Assembly (NCBI GenBank): GCA_021732215.1 | Contig: JAKFVL010000029.1 | Span: 1 to 64,000, forward strand | DNA: 64,000 nucleotides | Source: Hyphomicrobiales bacterium | GTDB lineage: Bacteria; Pseudomonadota; Alphaproteobacteria; Rhizobiales; Xanthobacteraceae | Reading direction: 5' to 3' | In this document: positions 1-8,017 of the stretch, piece by piece | How positions within the stretch are numbered: position 1 is the first letter of the stretch | Layout: each line of letters opens with the position of its first letter | Translations under genes and position numbers: made by a program | Notes under the pieces: generated by a model | Database searches by the model: none | The model's input: only the letters and a program-made list of their open reading frames with translations | What the model was told of the DNA's origin: nothing

Positions 1-111
1 CTCACATCCCCAGCCACCTCAACCTCTGCGCCTGACGCTGCCGCGTCCACCGCATCCCGCCCCGCAATCCGTGACGATCGCGAACCGCCCCTCACCGTGG
101 GACGGGATGCA

Positions 112-142
112 AGGATTATAATCCTAGTACAGCAAATGTCAA
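112..142 (-). promoter_or_regulatory. Leftward sigma-70-like promoter with palindrome over the -10
   Basis: Read on the minus strand, a consensus TTGACA (137-142) is followed after 16 bp by a consensus TATAAT (115-120). The -10 lies inside a perfect 14-bp palindrome AGGATTATAATCCT (112-125), the usual arrangement for a repressor that occludes RNA polymerase. Transcription would run off the left edge. A possible GTG start at 95 opens a frame to base 1 with no stop (31 codons), but no ribosome binding site or recognisable protein is visible. The promoter call is seen directly; the regulator is unknown. Confidence 0.6.
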
Positions 143-189
143 GCGGGGAAAGTCACGGAAATGCCGAGTGGCCATATCGAGTGGCCGTA

Positions 190-873
190 TCAGGTGGGCG
201 ATGTGTTGGCCTGATCGTTGTCCCAGATCCATCCAGCCAGCAGCGTGGCGGCGGCTGCGCCGGCAAACTGGGCAGCGACGAATGCCGGAACGCCTGCGAG
301 TGCAATTCCTGAAAATGTATCGGACAAAGATCGGGCAATCGTCACCGCCGGATTGGCGAACGACGTCGAGGCGGTGAACCAGTAAGCCGAGGTGATGTAG
401 AGACCGACGGCATACGGCACGCTGGCGGGCGCATGTGCGCGGCAGCCCATAATCGCAAGCAGCAACCCAAAGGTTGCGACTGCTTCGGCAAACCATTGCC
501 CGCCGCCGCTTCGCACCGTTTGCGACAGTTGCCATACTGGCAATTCAAACATCAGGTGGGCGGTCCACGCCCCCGCAATCGCGCCGGCAACCTGCGCGGC
601 GATGTAAACGGTCGCCCGACGCCACGACAATTCTCCAAGCCACACAAACGCCAGCGTCACCGCCGGATTGAAATGCGCGCCGGACACAGGACCGAATATC
701 AGGATCAGAACGACAAGAATGGCGCCGGTCGGAATGGTGTTGCAGAGCAGCGCGAGCGCGCCGTTGCCACCCGAGAGCCGCTGCGCCATGATGCCGGAAC
801 CCACGACCGCGGCGAGCAGCAAAGCGGTCCCAAGCCATTCGGCAAACGCGCGTTTTGCAGGCGATGGCATCAA
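190..873 (-). CDS. aqpS: Aquaglyceroporin-type MIP channel of the arsenic operon
   Basis: A 227-residue membrane channel with six hydrophobic segments and both half-helix NPA motifs: HFNPAVT in the first half and FANPAVT in the second, the latter followed by the selectivity-filter arginine (NPAVTIAR). Length and motifs match the MIP family. Position as last gene after arsR-arsI-arsC, with its ATG overlapping the arsC stop by 4 bp (ATGA), points to the AqpS role: letting arsenite formed by ArsC leave the cell down its gradient instead of an ArsB or Acr3 pump. It could also transport methylated arsenicals or glycerol. Family call is firm; the arsenite role is inferred from context. Confidence 0.88.
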   Translation of the reverse strand: MMPSPAKRAFAEWLGTALLLAAVVGSGIMAQRLSGGNGALALLCNTIPTGAILVVLILIFGPVSGAHFNPAVTLAFVWLGELSWRRATVYIAAQVAGAIAGAWTAHLMFELPVWQLSQTVRSGGGQWFAEAVATFGLLLAIMGCRAHAPASVPYAVGLYITSAYWFTASTSFANPAVTIARSLSDTFSGIALAGVPAFVAAQFAGAAAATLLAGWIWDNDQANTSPT

Positions 874-1397
874 ATCGGCTCGGGCGTCTTTCCGGTCGCT
901 CCCTGCATCCGTCCGATCTCTTTCAGCTTGTTGCCGAGCGCGAGCCGATCAAGCGAGTGCAGCGGGAGCGATGTGAAGATTCCGATGCGCTGGTTCATCA
1001 GCCGATAGGCCTCCTTGAACGCGAAGGCGATCTCCGCGTGGGCTCCCGTCGCTTCTGCGGGATCGGGGATGCCCCAATGCGCGGTCATCGGCTGGCCCGG
1101 CCACACCGGGCAAGACTCCGCTGCGGCGCTGTCGCAAACCGTGAACACGAAATCGAACAACGGTGCGCCGGCCTCGGCAAATTCGGTCCAGGATTTCGAA
1201 CGAAATTGCGATGTGCCGTAGCCCAGGCCTTCAAGCAGACGAATGGTTTCCGGATGGACCCGCCCCTTGGGCTGGCTACCGGCGCTGTACGCGCGAAATT
1301 TTCCCGCGCCGATCCTGTTGAGGATGGCCTCGGCAATGATCGAGCGTGCCGAATTGCCGGTGCAGAGAAACAGGACATTGAAGGGATGATCGGGCAT
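870..1397 (-). CDS. arsC: Arsenate reductase, low-molecular-weight phosphatase fold
   Basis: A 175-residue protein with the phosphatase loop C12-x5-R18 (CTGNSAR) close to the N-terminus and two further cysteines, C88 and C96, in the place where thioredoxin-coupled ArsC enzymes carry the redox pair. It should reduce arsenate to arsenite in the cytoplasm. The frame is open upstream, but the start at 1397 puts the P-loop at the normal distance from the N-terminus and sits 8 bp after the upstream arsI stop. The C-terminal part, about 30 residues beyond the core, is slightly longer than usual. Same transcript as arsR, arsI and aqpS. Confidence 0.9.
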   Translation of the reverse strand: MPDHPFNVLFLCTGNSARSIIAEAILNRIGAGKFRAYSAGSQPKGRVHPETIRLLEGLGYGTSQFRSKSWTEFAEAGAPLFDFVFTVCDSAAAESCPVWPGQPMTAHWGIPDPAEATGAHAEIAFAFKEAYRLMNQRIGIFTSLPLHSLDRLALGNKLKEIGRMQGATGKTPEPI

Positions 1398-1405
1398 GGT
1401 TTTCC

Positions 1406-1888
1406 TCAGGGGCAGCAGGCCGATGCGGTTTCGGGCTTGATGTCGGCCGCGGCTTCCGGCGCGCAGCAGGCTGACGCCTTTTCGTGCGCGATCCGCGGCG
1501 TGCCGCCGGTGCCATCGCCGTAGGTGGTGCTTTCGCCGCTGGTGAGAAACGTCTCCCAGGCAATGCCAGCCGGATCGTCGATCCACGACTTCTCCGATTT
1601 GGCATAGCAGCAGGCCGTCTCGCCCTGTTCGACGATGCGGCCTCCGGCCTTGCGCAGCCGCGCATAGATGTCCTGCAGCTCCTCGGCGTTCTCGACCTGG
1701 ATGCCGAGGTGGTCCAGCCCGGCGGCTCGACCGCGCGTCGAGATCGCGAAGTTGACGCGCGGATCGTCGAGCATCCATTTCGCATAGTCGGTCTTGGTGA
1801 CCGACGGCTGTGTTGCGAACAACGCCGAATAAAAGCCGATGGACTGTGTGAGATCGTCGACTGCGACATGGACATGCAGGCGCTTCAT
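1406..1888 (-). CDS. arsI: ArsI/CadI-type VOC-fold C-As lyase
   Basis: A 160-residue vicinal-oxygen-chelate (glyoxalase-like) protein. The metal-ligand pattern begins at H5/H7 and includes H60. A vicinal cysteine pair C93-C94 (ACCYA) lies in the loop that binds trivalent organoarsenicals in ArsI. The C-terminus carries two more CC pairs, common in this family. Known ArsI enzymes use Fe(II) and O2 to cleave the carbon-arsenic bond of trivalent methyl- or aromatic arsenicals, giving arsenite. Its place between arsR and arsC fits. An older name for close relatives is CadI (cadmium-induced), so exact substrate is inferred. Start at 1888 gives the normal family N-terminus MKRLHVHVAV. Confidence 0.82.
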   Translation of the reverse strand: MKRLHVHVAVDDLTQSIGFYSALFATQPSVTKTDYAKWMLDDPRVNFAISTRGRAAGLDHLGIQVENAEELQDIYARLRKAGGRIVEQGETACCYAKSEKSWIDDPAGIAWETFLTSGESTTYGDGTGGTPRIAHEKASACCAPEAAADIKPETASACCP

Positions 1889-1902
1889 GGGGTGACTCCT
1901 GT

Positions 1903-2253
1903 TCAGGCAGGGACTTTCGAACGCTTGCCGCGCACTGGCGGACATACCGAAGCTGGCGCGCATGAACTGTCGCCGCCGCAGCAGTTTTCGGTCAGATAGC
2001 CGAGCAGCGCGTTCATGGTGTCGAACTGAGCGGCATAGATCATGGATCGGCCGTCGCGGCGGACAGTGACGAGACCTGCCTCGCGCAGCCGATCGAAATG
2101 GAATGTCAGTGTATTCGGCGGCAAGCCGAGCGAAGCCGCGACTTCGCCCGCCGACAGGCCCTCGGGGCCGGCCTGCACCAGCAGACGATAGGCATCGAGG
2201 CGGTTTTCCTGCGCAAGTGCTGCGAGAGCTGCAATAGCATTGGACTTTTTCAT
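1903..2253 (-). CDS. arsR: ArsR/SmtB-family arsenic-responsive repressor
   Basis: A 116-residue winged-helix protein with helix-turn-helix around residues 32-58 (LSAGEVAASLG...NTLTFHFDRLREAGL) and wing VTVRRDGRSMIY. A cysteine-rich C-terminus (C91, C92, C98, C104) is the likely As(III) sensor, as in the ArsR subgroups that place ligands in the C-terminal region. It should repress its own operon until arsenite binds. It is the first gene of the arsenic operon, with paired palindromic operators immediately upstream. No upstream in-frame alternative start is more attractive. Confidence 0.88.
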   Translation of the reverse strand: MKKSNAIAALAALAQENRLDAYRLLVQAGPEGLSAGEVAASLGLPPNTLTFHFDRLREAGLVTVRRDGRSMIYAAQFDTMNALLGYLTENCCGGDSSCAPASVCPPVRGKRSKVPA

Positions 2254-2314
2254 ATTTCAACGATTATCGAAATATTCGTGCGCGCGCAATCGTTATTTCG
2301 ATAATAGTTGAAAT
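2254..2314 (-). promoter_or_regulatory. Paired ArsR-type operators, 20-bp inverted repeat
   Basis: ATTTCAACGATTATCGAAAT at 2254-2273 and ATTTCGATAATAGTTGAAAT at 2295-2314 are reverse complements of each other with one mismatch, 21 bp apart. Each unit is itself an imperfect palindrome with ATTTC/GAAAT ends. The left unit begins one base upstream of the arsR ATG. ArsR repressors bind AT-rich dyads of this form, so these are probably two operators that may be bridged. Confidence 0.75.
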
Positions 2315-2366
2315 ATTTTTCGAGACGGTCTGCGGCTGGATATCTTGATGAGAGAGCGGTGAAACT

Positions 2367-3131
2367 TCACCGCTTCTCCATCTGCTCATAGCTCGCGCGG
2401 GCGATGCCCTTCAGGCGCGGTTTGTCCGCCGGGCCGGAGATGGCGTAGCCATAATTGTCCGCCACCCACTCCACCAGCGCGACGCGGTTGTCTTCCTTGT
2501 AGATGAATCCTGACGTCGCGGTCTTGAGCGGCGTCGCGTAAAGCGTGACGCGCTCGCCCGCCGGATTCTCGTACATGAAGAGCGCGGCCGGCGCGGTGAT
2601 GCCGGGCAACAGGCGTCCGCCGAGCAGTTTGAGATCGAAGCTGGCGAGGTCTGGCGCGCGCAGCGTCGTACCCACGCGGCGCGACAGCCACGGCAGCAGA
2701 TGCGCCTCGGTAGCCGCAACCTCGATCGGGTGACGCACCTCGCCGATGTAGAGCTTGTGAGCGGTGATCGCCTCGCGGCGCAGCAGCTCGAGCGGATCGG
2801 CCGGCGCGGCTGAGACGCTACGCACGCTCCAGCCGACGCCGCCGCCGACAATGAAGGCGAGCAAGGTCGCGGCGACCGCGCCAAAAATCCAGCGGCGCGG
2901 CGCTTTCACCAGATGATCCAGCTCCAGCCGTTTCGGCACGCCCTCATCGAGCACGTTGCCATAGCGCGCATGCAGCGCCTGGCCCATGGCGCGCCATGCC
3001 TCGACGCGCTCGGCATCTTCCGGATGGGTGGCCAGCCATGCTTCGACGGCAGCGGTGCGCTCGGCCGGCAATTCGCCATCCACATAAGCGTGGAGTTCGT
3101 CTTCGGTGACGGGAATGTGCGGTTCAGTCAT
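2367..3131 (-). CDS. Membrane anti-sigma factor for the adjacent ECF sigma
   Basis: A 254-residue protein. The cytoplasmic N-terminus (EDELHAYVDGELPAERTAAVE...) is the typical anti-sigma helix pattern DELxAYVDGEL; one membrane helix follows at about residues 83-105 (WIFGAVAATLLAFIVGGGVGW), then a periplasmic domain of about 145 residues. It lies 34 bp downstream of the ECF sigma gene on the same strand, the usual sigma/anti-sigma operon order. No zinc-binding HxxxCxxC motif is present, so it is not the redox-sensing ZAS type. It should hold the sigma factor at the membrane until a periplasmic signal is received; the signal is unknown. Confidence 0.82.
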   Translation of the reverse strand: MTEPHIPVTEDELHAYVDGELPAERTAAVEAWLATHPEDAERVEAWRAMGQALHARYGNVLDEGVPKRLELDHLVKAPRRWIFGAVAATLLAFIVGGGVGWSVRSVSAAPADPLELLRREAITAHKLYIGEVRHPIEVAATEAHLLPWLSRRVGTTLRAPDLASFDLKLLGGRLLPGITAPAALFMYENPAGERVTLYATPLKTATSGFIYKEDNRVALVEWVADNYGYAISGPADKPRLKGIARASYEQMEKR

Positions 3132-3165
3132 GGCCGTGGTCTCTGGTTCAAGTTCTGTCTCATCG

Positions 3166-3654
3166 TTACTTCACCCTGCGCAGCGAGGGTCGCATGCCTT
3201 CAAGACTGTTCTTCACGTGCGCCCGCGCGCGGGCGAGGCGCGACATCACCGTGCCGATCGGTACGCCCTGAATGTCGGCGACCTCGCGGTAGCTCATGCC
3301 TTCCAGCATCACGAGCAGCAGCACGGCGCGCTGGTCCTCCTGCAAGGTTGCGAGCGCGCGGGCGATGTCGCGGCTTTCGGCCTCGGTGCCGCTGGCATCC
3401 GGCGCATTCTCCACCAGCGGCGAAAATTGCGGCTGGCGCGCCAGCGAGCGGCGGCGGTTGCGGTTCAGATTGGTCAGGATTGTATAGAGCCAGCTTCGCA
3501 GATCGCCGCCGACGAACAGTTTTTCCGAGCGCAATGCCCGCACCAGCGTATCCTGCACCAGGTCGTCGGCGATGTCCGGGTCGCGCGCCAGCGCCCGCGC
3601 ATAGCGGCGCAGCGCGGGAATCATGGCTTCGACACCGGGGCGAAACGCGATCAT
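3166..3654 (-). CDS. ECF (extracytoplasmic function) RNA polymerase sigma factor
   Basis: A 162-residue sigma-70 family protein with region 2 at about residues 15-60 (YARALARDPDIADDLVQDTLVRAL, then LRSWLYTILTN) and region 4 at about 105-150 (MSYREVADIQGVPIGTVMSRLARARAHVK). Regions 1 and 3 are absent, as in ECF sigmas. The start at 3654 is chosen because region 2.1 begins shortly after it. It is transcribed with the anti-sigma gene. Its upstream region, shared with fabI, contains a GGGCC-TTT-GGCCC hairpin and a duplicated TCCTGTT segment, but no promoter could be assigned with confidence. Confidence 0.9.
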   Translation of the reverse strand: MIAFRPGVEAMIPALRRYARALARDPDIADDLVQDTLVRALRSEKLFVGGDLRSWLYTILTNLNRNRRRSLARQPQFSPLVENAPDASGTEAESRDIARALATLQEDQRAVLLLVMLEGMSYREVADIQGVPIGTVMSRLARARAHVKNSLEGMRPSLRRVK

Positions 3655-3747
3655 TGACGGTCCTGTTGACGGCGGTCCTGTTAACCCTTGCCGCGCGCGA
3701 AAACACGGCGATCTGACAAACTAAACACCCCGGTTGCGCAAGTATTC

Positions 3748-3762
3748 CGGGCCTTTGGCCCG
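3748..3762. repeat. Short GC hairpin in the sigma/fabI divergent spacer
   Basis: CGGGCC-TTT-GGCCCG forms a perfect 6-bp stem with a 3-base loop between the divergent ECF sigma and fabI genes. No T-tract follows on either strand, so it may be a regulatory site or a 5'-leader hairpin. Confidence 0.4.
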
Positions 3763-3824
3763 TATAACTTGAAGGGCGGAATTGAGTATGCCAAGAGGGG
3801 TTCTGACGACACAACGAGGCTGAA

Positions 3825-4652
3825 ATGGCTGACAATTCCGGGCTGATGAAGGGCAAGCGAGGCGTCATTCTCGGCGTTGCCAACAATCGCTCGATCGCCT
3901 GGGGCATCGCCAAGGCATGCCAGGCCGCGGGCGCCGAGATCGCGCTGACCTGGCAGGGCGACGCTCTGAAGAAGCGCGTCGAGCCGCTGGCCAAGGAGCT
4001 TGGCGGGATCTTGCTCGGCCATTGCGACGTGACCGATGCCGCGACCATCGACGCGGTGTTCGATGAGGTGGCTGCGAAGTGGGGCAAGATCGATTTCGTG
4101 GTCCATGCGATCGCGTTCTCCGACAAGGACCAGCTCGACGGGCGCTACATCGAGACCACGGCCGACAATTTCTCGAAAACGATGCTGATCTCGTGCTATT
4201 CGCTGACCGCGATCGCGCAGCGCGCCGAAAAGATCATGCCGGATGGCGGCTCGATCATCACGCTGACCTATTACGGCGCCGAAAAATGGATGCCGCATTA
4301 CAACGTGATGGGCGTGGCCAAGGCAGCGCTGGAAGCGAGCGTGCGCTATCTCTCAGCCGACCTTGGCGAGAAGAACATCCGCGTCAACGCGATCTCGGCC
4401 GGGCCGATCAAGACGCTCGCGGCATCGGGCATCGGCGACTTCCGGTACATCCTGAAATGGAACGAATACAACGCGCCGCTGCGGCGTACCGTGAGTATCG
4501 AGGATGTCGGCGCCAGCGCGCTGTATCTGCTCAGCGACATGTCGCGCGGCGTCACCGGCGAGGTGCATCACGTCGATGCGGGCTATCATGTCGTCGGCAT
4601 GAAGCGCCCCGACGCGCCGGACATCACGCTCGGCAGTTCGATGAAAGAATAA
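3825..4652 (+). CDS. fabI: Enoyl-[acyl-carrier-protein] reductase (NADH)
   Basis: A 275-residue short-chain dehydrogenase of the FabI type. The N-terminal nucleotide-binding pattern GVANNRSIAWGIAKA (FabI form of the Rossmann motif) and the catalytic region TYYGAEKWMPHYNVMGVAKAAL, with the Tyr-x6-Lys arrangement (Y...MGVAK), are present. SAGPIKTLAASGI follows, near the substrate-binding loop. It reduces trans-2-enoyl-ACP in the last step of fatty-acid elongation and is the target class of triclosan and diazaborines. Start ATG follows a purine-rich CGAGG about 8 bp upstream. The next gene starts 12 bp after its stop. Confidence 0.95.
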   Translation: MADNSGLMKGKRGVILGVANNRSIAWGIAKACQAAGAEIALTWQGDALKKRVEPLAKELGGILLGHCDVTDAATIDAVFDEVAAKWGKIDFVVHAIAFSDKDQLDGRYIETTADNFSKTMLISCYSLTAIAQRAEKIMPDGGSIITLTYYGAEKWMPHYNVMGVAKAALEASVRYLSADLGEKNIRVNAISAGPIKTLAASGIGDFRYILKWNEYNAPLRRTVSIEDVGASALYLLSDMSRGVTGEVHHVDAGYHVVGMKRPDAPDITLGSSMKE

Positions 4653-4664
4653 GCCGCCGCGCGA

Positions 4665-5264
4665 ATGTCTGTCCGCACGCTCTATTACATCCGTCACGGC
4701 GAAACCGACTGGAATGCCGCCGGCCGCTTTCAGGGCACGCAGGATATTCCCCTGAACGACATCGGACGCAGGCAGGCGACCGACGCAGGCCGTGTGCTCG
4801 GCGATCTCGTCACACGCAGCGGTTACGAACATACGGCATTGACTTATGTCTCGTCGCCGCTCGGCCGCGCGCGTCATACCATGGAGCTGGTGCGCGGCAC
4901 GCTGGCGCTGCCGGCGGAGGATTACAGCCTCGATCCGCGCCTGCGCGAAATCGGCTATGGCCAATGGGAGGGGCTGACCCTGCCGCAGATGGAGCAGCAC
5001 GACGCGGTAACGTTCGCATCGCGCAAGGCCGATGTCTGGGGTGTGGCCGCGCCCGGCGGTGAGAGCTACGCCAGCGTCACGGAGCGCATGCGCGAGTGGG
5101 CCGATTCCCTGCTCGGCGATACGGTGGTGGTGGCCCACGGCGGCACCATGCGGGCGCTGATGGTGGCGCTCGGCGTCGCCACGCCGGCGCAGGCCTCGGG
5201 CACGCCGATCGGACAAGGCGTGGTTTACGTGTTCGGCGATGGCGCGATGACCAAATACGGCTGA
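4665..5264 (+). CDS. Histidine phosphatase (phosphoglycerate-mutase-like)
   Basis: A 199-residue member of the histidine phosphatase superfamily. It has the phosphohistidine motif YYIRHGETDWN near the N-terminus, the acid/base region with E in LREIGYGQWEG, and the second catalytic histidine in VVVAHGGTMRAL. Length is typical of the GpmB/CobC-like branch. The reaction is removal of a phosphate from a small metabolite; the substrate cannot be told from sequence. It lies 12 bp behind fabI and is probably co-transcribed. Confidence 0.85.
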   Translation: MSVRTLYYIRHGETDWNAAGRFQGTQDIPLNDIGRRQATDAGRVLGDLVTRSGYEHTALTYVSSPLGRARHTMELVRGTLALPAEDYSLDPRLREIGYGQWEGLTLPQMEQHDAVTFASRKADVWGVAAPGGESYASVTERMREWADSLLGDTVVVAHGGTMRALMVALGVATPAQASGTPIGQGVVYVFGDGAMTKYG

Positions 5265-5284
5265 GCTTGCACGTTAACTATCGG

Positions 5285-5314
5285 CGTCGTGCCGGGACAC
5301 GCCCGGCCATGACG
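5285..5314. repeat. REP-like palindrome (GCCGGG...CCCGGC)
   Basis: GCCGGG and CCCGGC (5291-5296, 5302-5307) flank a 5-base loop, extended by partly complementary CGTCGT and CATGACG ends. This resembles the abundant GTCATGGCCGGG palindromes dispersed between genes in Bradyrhizobium-like genomes. It lies just after the histidine phosphatase stop and may serve as a terminator. Confidence 0.5.
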
Positions 5315-5355
5315 AGGTAAGATGTTTGACCCCTCGGCCCGTGCGATGTACCACG

Positions 5356-5412
5356 TTGCATTCTTGCAAATTGCAGATTGCATTCAGGCAAATAGCAATT
5401 TGCATGATTGCA
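5356..5412 (+). promoter_or_regulatory. Cluster of six TTGCA motifs upstream of aroC
   Basis: TTGCA occurs on the plus strand beginning at 5356, 5364, 5371, 5378, 5400 and 5408, with spacings of 8, 7, 7, 22 and 8 bp, and a GCAAAT/GCAATTTGCAT inverted element within the cluster. The array ends 16 bp before the aroC start. Regularly spaced short repeats of this kind are usually protein binding sites; TTTGCAAA-like sites are used by some XRE-family regulators. The binding protein is unknown. Confidence 0.45.
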
Positions 5413-5428
5413 AAAGCCAGGTCTCTCG

Positions 5429-6514
5429 ATGTCGCACAATACCTTCGGCCATCTGTTTCGGGTCACGACCTTCGGCGAAAGCCATGGGGTCGCGATCGGC
5501 TGCGTGGTCGATGGTTGCCCGCCGATGATCCCGCTGACGGAATCTGATATTCAGGGCGATCTCGACCGCCGCCGTCCGGGACAGTCGCGCTTCACCACGC
5601 AGCGGCAGGAAGAGGACAAGGTGAAAATCCTGTCGGGCGTGATGGCGCATCCGGAAACCGGCGCGCAGGTGACGACCGGCACGCCGATCGCGCTGTTGAT
5701 CGAGAACACCGATCAGCGCTCAAAGGACTATTCCGAGATCAAGGACAAGTTTCGTCCCGGTCACGCCGACTTCACCTACGAGGCGAAATACGGCCTGCGC
5801 GATTATCGCGGCGGCGGGCGCTCGTCCGCGCGCGAAACCGCGTCGCGTGTCGCGGCCGGCGCCATCGCACGCAAGGTCGTGCCGGGCATGACCGTGCGTG
5901 GCGCACTGGTGCAGATGGGCCCGCACAAGATCGATCGCGCGAAGTGGGACTGGGACGAGATCGCGCGCAATCCGTTCTTCTGCCCGGACAAGGACAAGGC
6001 GGAATTCTTCGCCGAGTATCTCGACGGCATCCGCAAGAGCGGCTCGTCGATCGGCGCTGTGATCGAAGTGGTGGCGGAAGGCGTCGCCGCCGGTCTCGGC
6101 GCGCCGATCTACGCCAAACTCGACGGCGATCTCGCTGCCGCCCTGATGAGCATCAATGCGGTGAAGGGCGTCGAGATCGGCGCGGGCTTTGGCGCGGCGG
6201 AATTGTCGGGCGAAGAGAACGCCGATGAAATGCGGATGGGCAACAATGGCCCGGTGTTCACCTCGAACCACGCCGGCGGCATTCTCGGCGGCATCTCGAC
6301 CGGCCAGCCCGTCGTGTCGCGCTTCGCCGTGAAGCCGACGTCATCGATCCTGTCGCCGCGCAAGACCATCGACCGCGGCGGCCACGAGACCGACATCGTC
6401 ACCAAGGGCCGGCATGACCCCTGCGTCGGCATCCGCGCCGTGCCGGTGGGCGAGGCGATGGTCGCCTGCGTGATCGCCGATCATTACCTGCGTCATCGCG
6501 GGCAGGTGGGTTAG
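5429..6514 (+). CDS. aroC: Chorismate synthase
   Basis: A 361-residue protein beginning [20 protein letters not shown], the conserved chorismate synthase N-terminus. Other signatures are [33 protein letters not shown] and the C-terminal [17 protein letters not shown]. The enzyme converts 5-enolpyruvylshikimate-3-phosphate to chorismate using reduced FMN, the last common step of aromatic amino-acid synthesis. An in-frame ATG lies 21 bp upstream, but the chosen start gives the family N-terminus exactly. It converges on the PLP-enzyme gene downstream, with a palindrome between. Confidence 0.96.
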   Translation: MSHNTFGHLFRVTTFGESHGVAIGCVVDGCPPMIPLTESDIQGDLDRRRPGQSRFTTQRQEEDKVKILSGVMAHPETGAQVTTGTPIALLIENTDQRSKDYSEIKDKFRPGHADFTYEAKYGLRDYRGGGRSSARETASRVAAGAIARKVVPGMTVRGALVQMGPHKIDRAKWDWDEIARNPFFCPDKDKAEFFAEYLDGIRKSGSSIGAVIEVVAEGVAAGLGAPIYAKLDGDLAAALMSINAVKGVEIGAGFGAAELSGEENADEMRMGNNGPVFTSNHAGGILGGISTGQPVVSRFAVKPTSSILSPRKTIDRGGHETDIVTKGRHDPCVGIRAVPVGEAMVACVIADHYLRHRGQVG

Positions 6515-6525
6515 AGTTTTCTTTT

Positions 6526-6574
6526 GGGCATGATCTTGTCCGAAAACCGGTTCCCACTTTTCGGGATCATGCCC
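6526..6574. terminator. Long palindrome between convergent genes, probable bidirectional terminator
   Basis: GGGCATGATC (6526-6535) and GATCATGCCC (6565-6574) are perfect reverse complements, and internal CCGAAAA / TTTTCGG arms extend the stem. It lies between the convergent aroC and PLP-enzyme genes and touches the stop codon of the latter. The same GCATGATC...CCGAAAACCGG unit is a familiar dispersed element in Rhizobiales, so it is both a repeat and a likely terminator. Confidence 0.7.
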
Positions 6575-7656
6575 TAGCGCAGCTTCCCGCGTGCCGCGAC
6601 GGGTAGTAAGCCGATAATCTCGTCGCCACGCACCATCACCACTTCGTCCGACATGTTGACGACGACGCAGACGTGGTTCGGCACGATGCGGACCACATCG
6701 CCGACATTGGGGCGGGTATTGCTGCGCGCGAGATCGAGGAAGCCGTGCTCCTCGGCGAACCGCGCGATCCGCGCCTCGGGGTGTTCGAGGATCAATCCGA
6801 AGCCGTCAAGGCTGCCGCCGGGATCTGACGTCAGCGTCTTTGAACCCGCATCGAGAATGCCGCGCTCTGGCGCAGCTCGGCTCACAACAGTCGAATACAC
6901 ATGCAGCGCGCAATCGTCCCAGTCCGCAACGCTGGCCGCGACCTGCATGCGGTCATTGTAAATGTAGGTGCCGGGACGATGCTCGGTCGCGCCCTTGAGT
7001 TGACCGACATTCTTCAGGTTCGGTGAGCCGCCGGTGGAGACGATCGCCGGCTCAAGACCGAGGGCACGAACGCCGGCGAGCGCCTCGTCGTAAAAGCGTT
7101 GTGCGTCCGGCCAGCCGGTTTCGGTCGGATACATCAGGAAGCCCGCGAAGGTGAGGCCCGGCGACGCGGCGATCTGCTGCGCCAGCGCGATGGCTTCGCC
7201 GGGCGTTTCGACGCCGGCGCGCTTGCGCCCGGTGTCGCACTCGATCACGACAGGAAGCGGCCTGCCTGAGGCCTTGGCGGCGGCCGGCAAGCCCGCGATC
7301 ACCACCGGATTGTCGGCGGCGACCGTTATTGTTGTTGCCGCCAGCAACGCGCCGAGCCGCGCCATCTTCTCGTCACCGATCAGATTGTAGCTGATGAGAA
7401 TGTCGTCGATGCCGGCGTCCGCCATGATCTCGGCCTCGCCGAGCTTCTGGCAGGTGATGCCCTTGGCTCCGGCCTTGATCTGGAGTTGCGCCAGATAGGG
7501 GCTCTTGTGTGTCTTGATATGCGGGCGGTTGGCGACACCGGCTTTGTCGCAGATCGCCTGCACACGCGCGATGTTGCGCTCGACGCGATCCATGTCGATC
7601 ACCAGCGCAGGAGTGCCATATTCCTTTGCGATCTTTGCCGCGAGTGCAGTCGTCAT
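6574..7656 (-). CDS. D-threonine aldolase / DSD1-family PLP-dependent enzyme
   Basis: A 360-residue fold-type III (alanine-racemase-like) enzyme. The PLP lysine lies in RPHIKTHKSPYLAQLQ near residue 50, following TPALVIDMDRVERNI. The C-terminal domain ends in PNHVCVVVNMSDEVVMVRGDEI, which contains the His/Cys metal-binding pair seen in D-threonine aldolase and D-serine dehydratase relatives. It probably cleaves or dehydrates a D-beta-hydroxy amino acid. The frame stays open 117 bp further upstream, but that part reads into the palindromic repeat, so the ATG at 7656 is chosen. Exact substrate uncertain. Confidence 0.83.
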   Translation of the reverse strand: MTTALAAKIAKEYGTPALVIDMDRVERNIARVQAICDKAGVANRPHIKTHKSPYLAQLQIKAGAKGITCQKLGEAEIMADAGIDDILISYNLIGDEKMARLGALLAATTITVAADNPVVIAGLPAAAKASGRPLPVVIECDTGRKRAGVETPGEAIALAQQIAASPGLTFAGFLMYPTETGWPDAQRFYDEALAGVRALGLEPAIVSTGGSPNLKNVGQLKGATEHRPGTYIYNDRMQVAASVADWDDCALHVYSTVVSRAAPERGILDAGSKTLTSDPGGSLDGFGLILEHPEARIARFAEEHGFLDLARSNTRPNVGDVVRIVPNHVCVVVNMSDEVVMVRGDEIIGLLPVAARGKLR

Positions 7657-7700
7657 GCGTTCAGGAACCTGTGACGGCGTTGCGCCGCGAACCGTGAAAT

Positions 7701-7866
7701 TAGTGTGGCGGTTCGGAAGTTCTCTCCATCCCCCGCAGCAATTTCTTCGAGAGAACTTCCGAACCAAAGCCACACTAGAATCATAGGTTTGCTAGTATCC
7801 TTTCGAATCCGAAGTTCGCAAAGTGCCTGCTGCGAAGTGAAGCGAACTTCGGATCCGGGACACTAG
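7701..7866. repeat. Two-hairpin dispersed element, copy 1
   Basis: Hairpin A (7701-7777) has TAGTGTGG / CCACACTA outer arms and a perfect 17-bp inner stem around GGTTCGGAAGTTC. Hairpin B (7792-7866) has CTAGT / ACTAG ends and CCGAAGTTCGC / GCGAACTTCGG arms. Between them lies ACTAGAATCATAGGTTTGCTAG. A second element with the same plan and nearly the same core, inverted, is at 13480-13645. Together with 7867-8017, which I see as plain upstream sequence of the vWA gene, this accounts for the 361-bp spacer. Confidence 0.75.
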
Positions 7867-8017
7867 CCGAAGCCAACGCCAACGGTAAATGGTGCAGTCC
7901 CCGGAATGCGGACGGCGCATGCGCGAAGCGCAGATCGGCAGGGACAAACACCGAATAGTGCTTTGCGCTCCGTGCCGTGCATGTCACGATATCTGAGTCG
8001 ATACGACGGGAGGCCGC

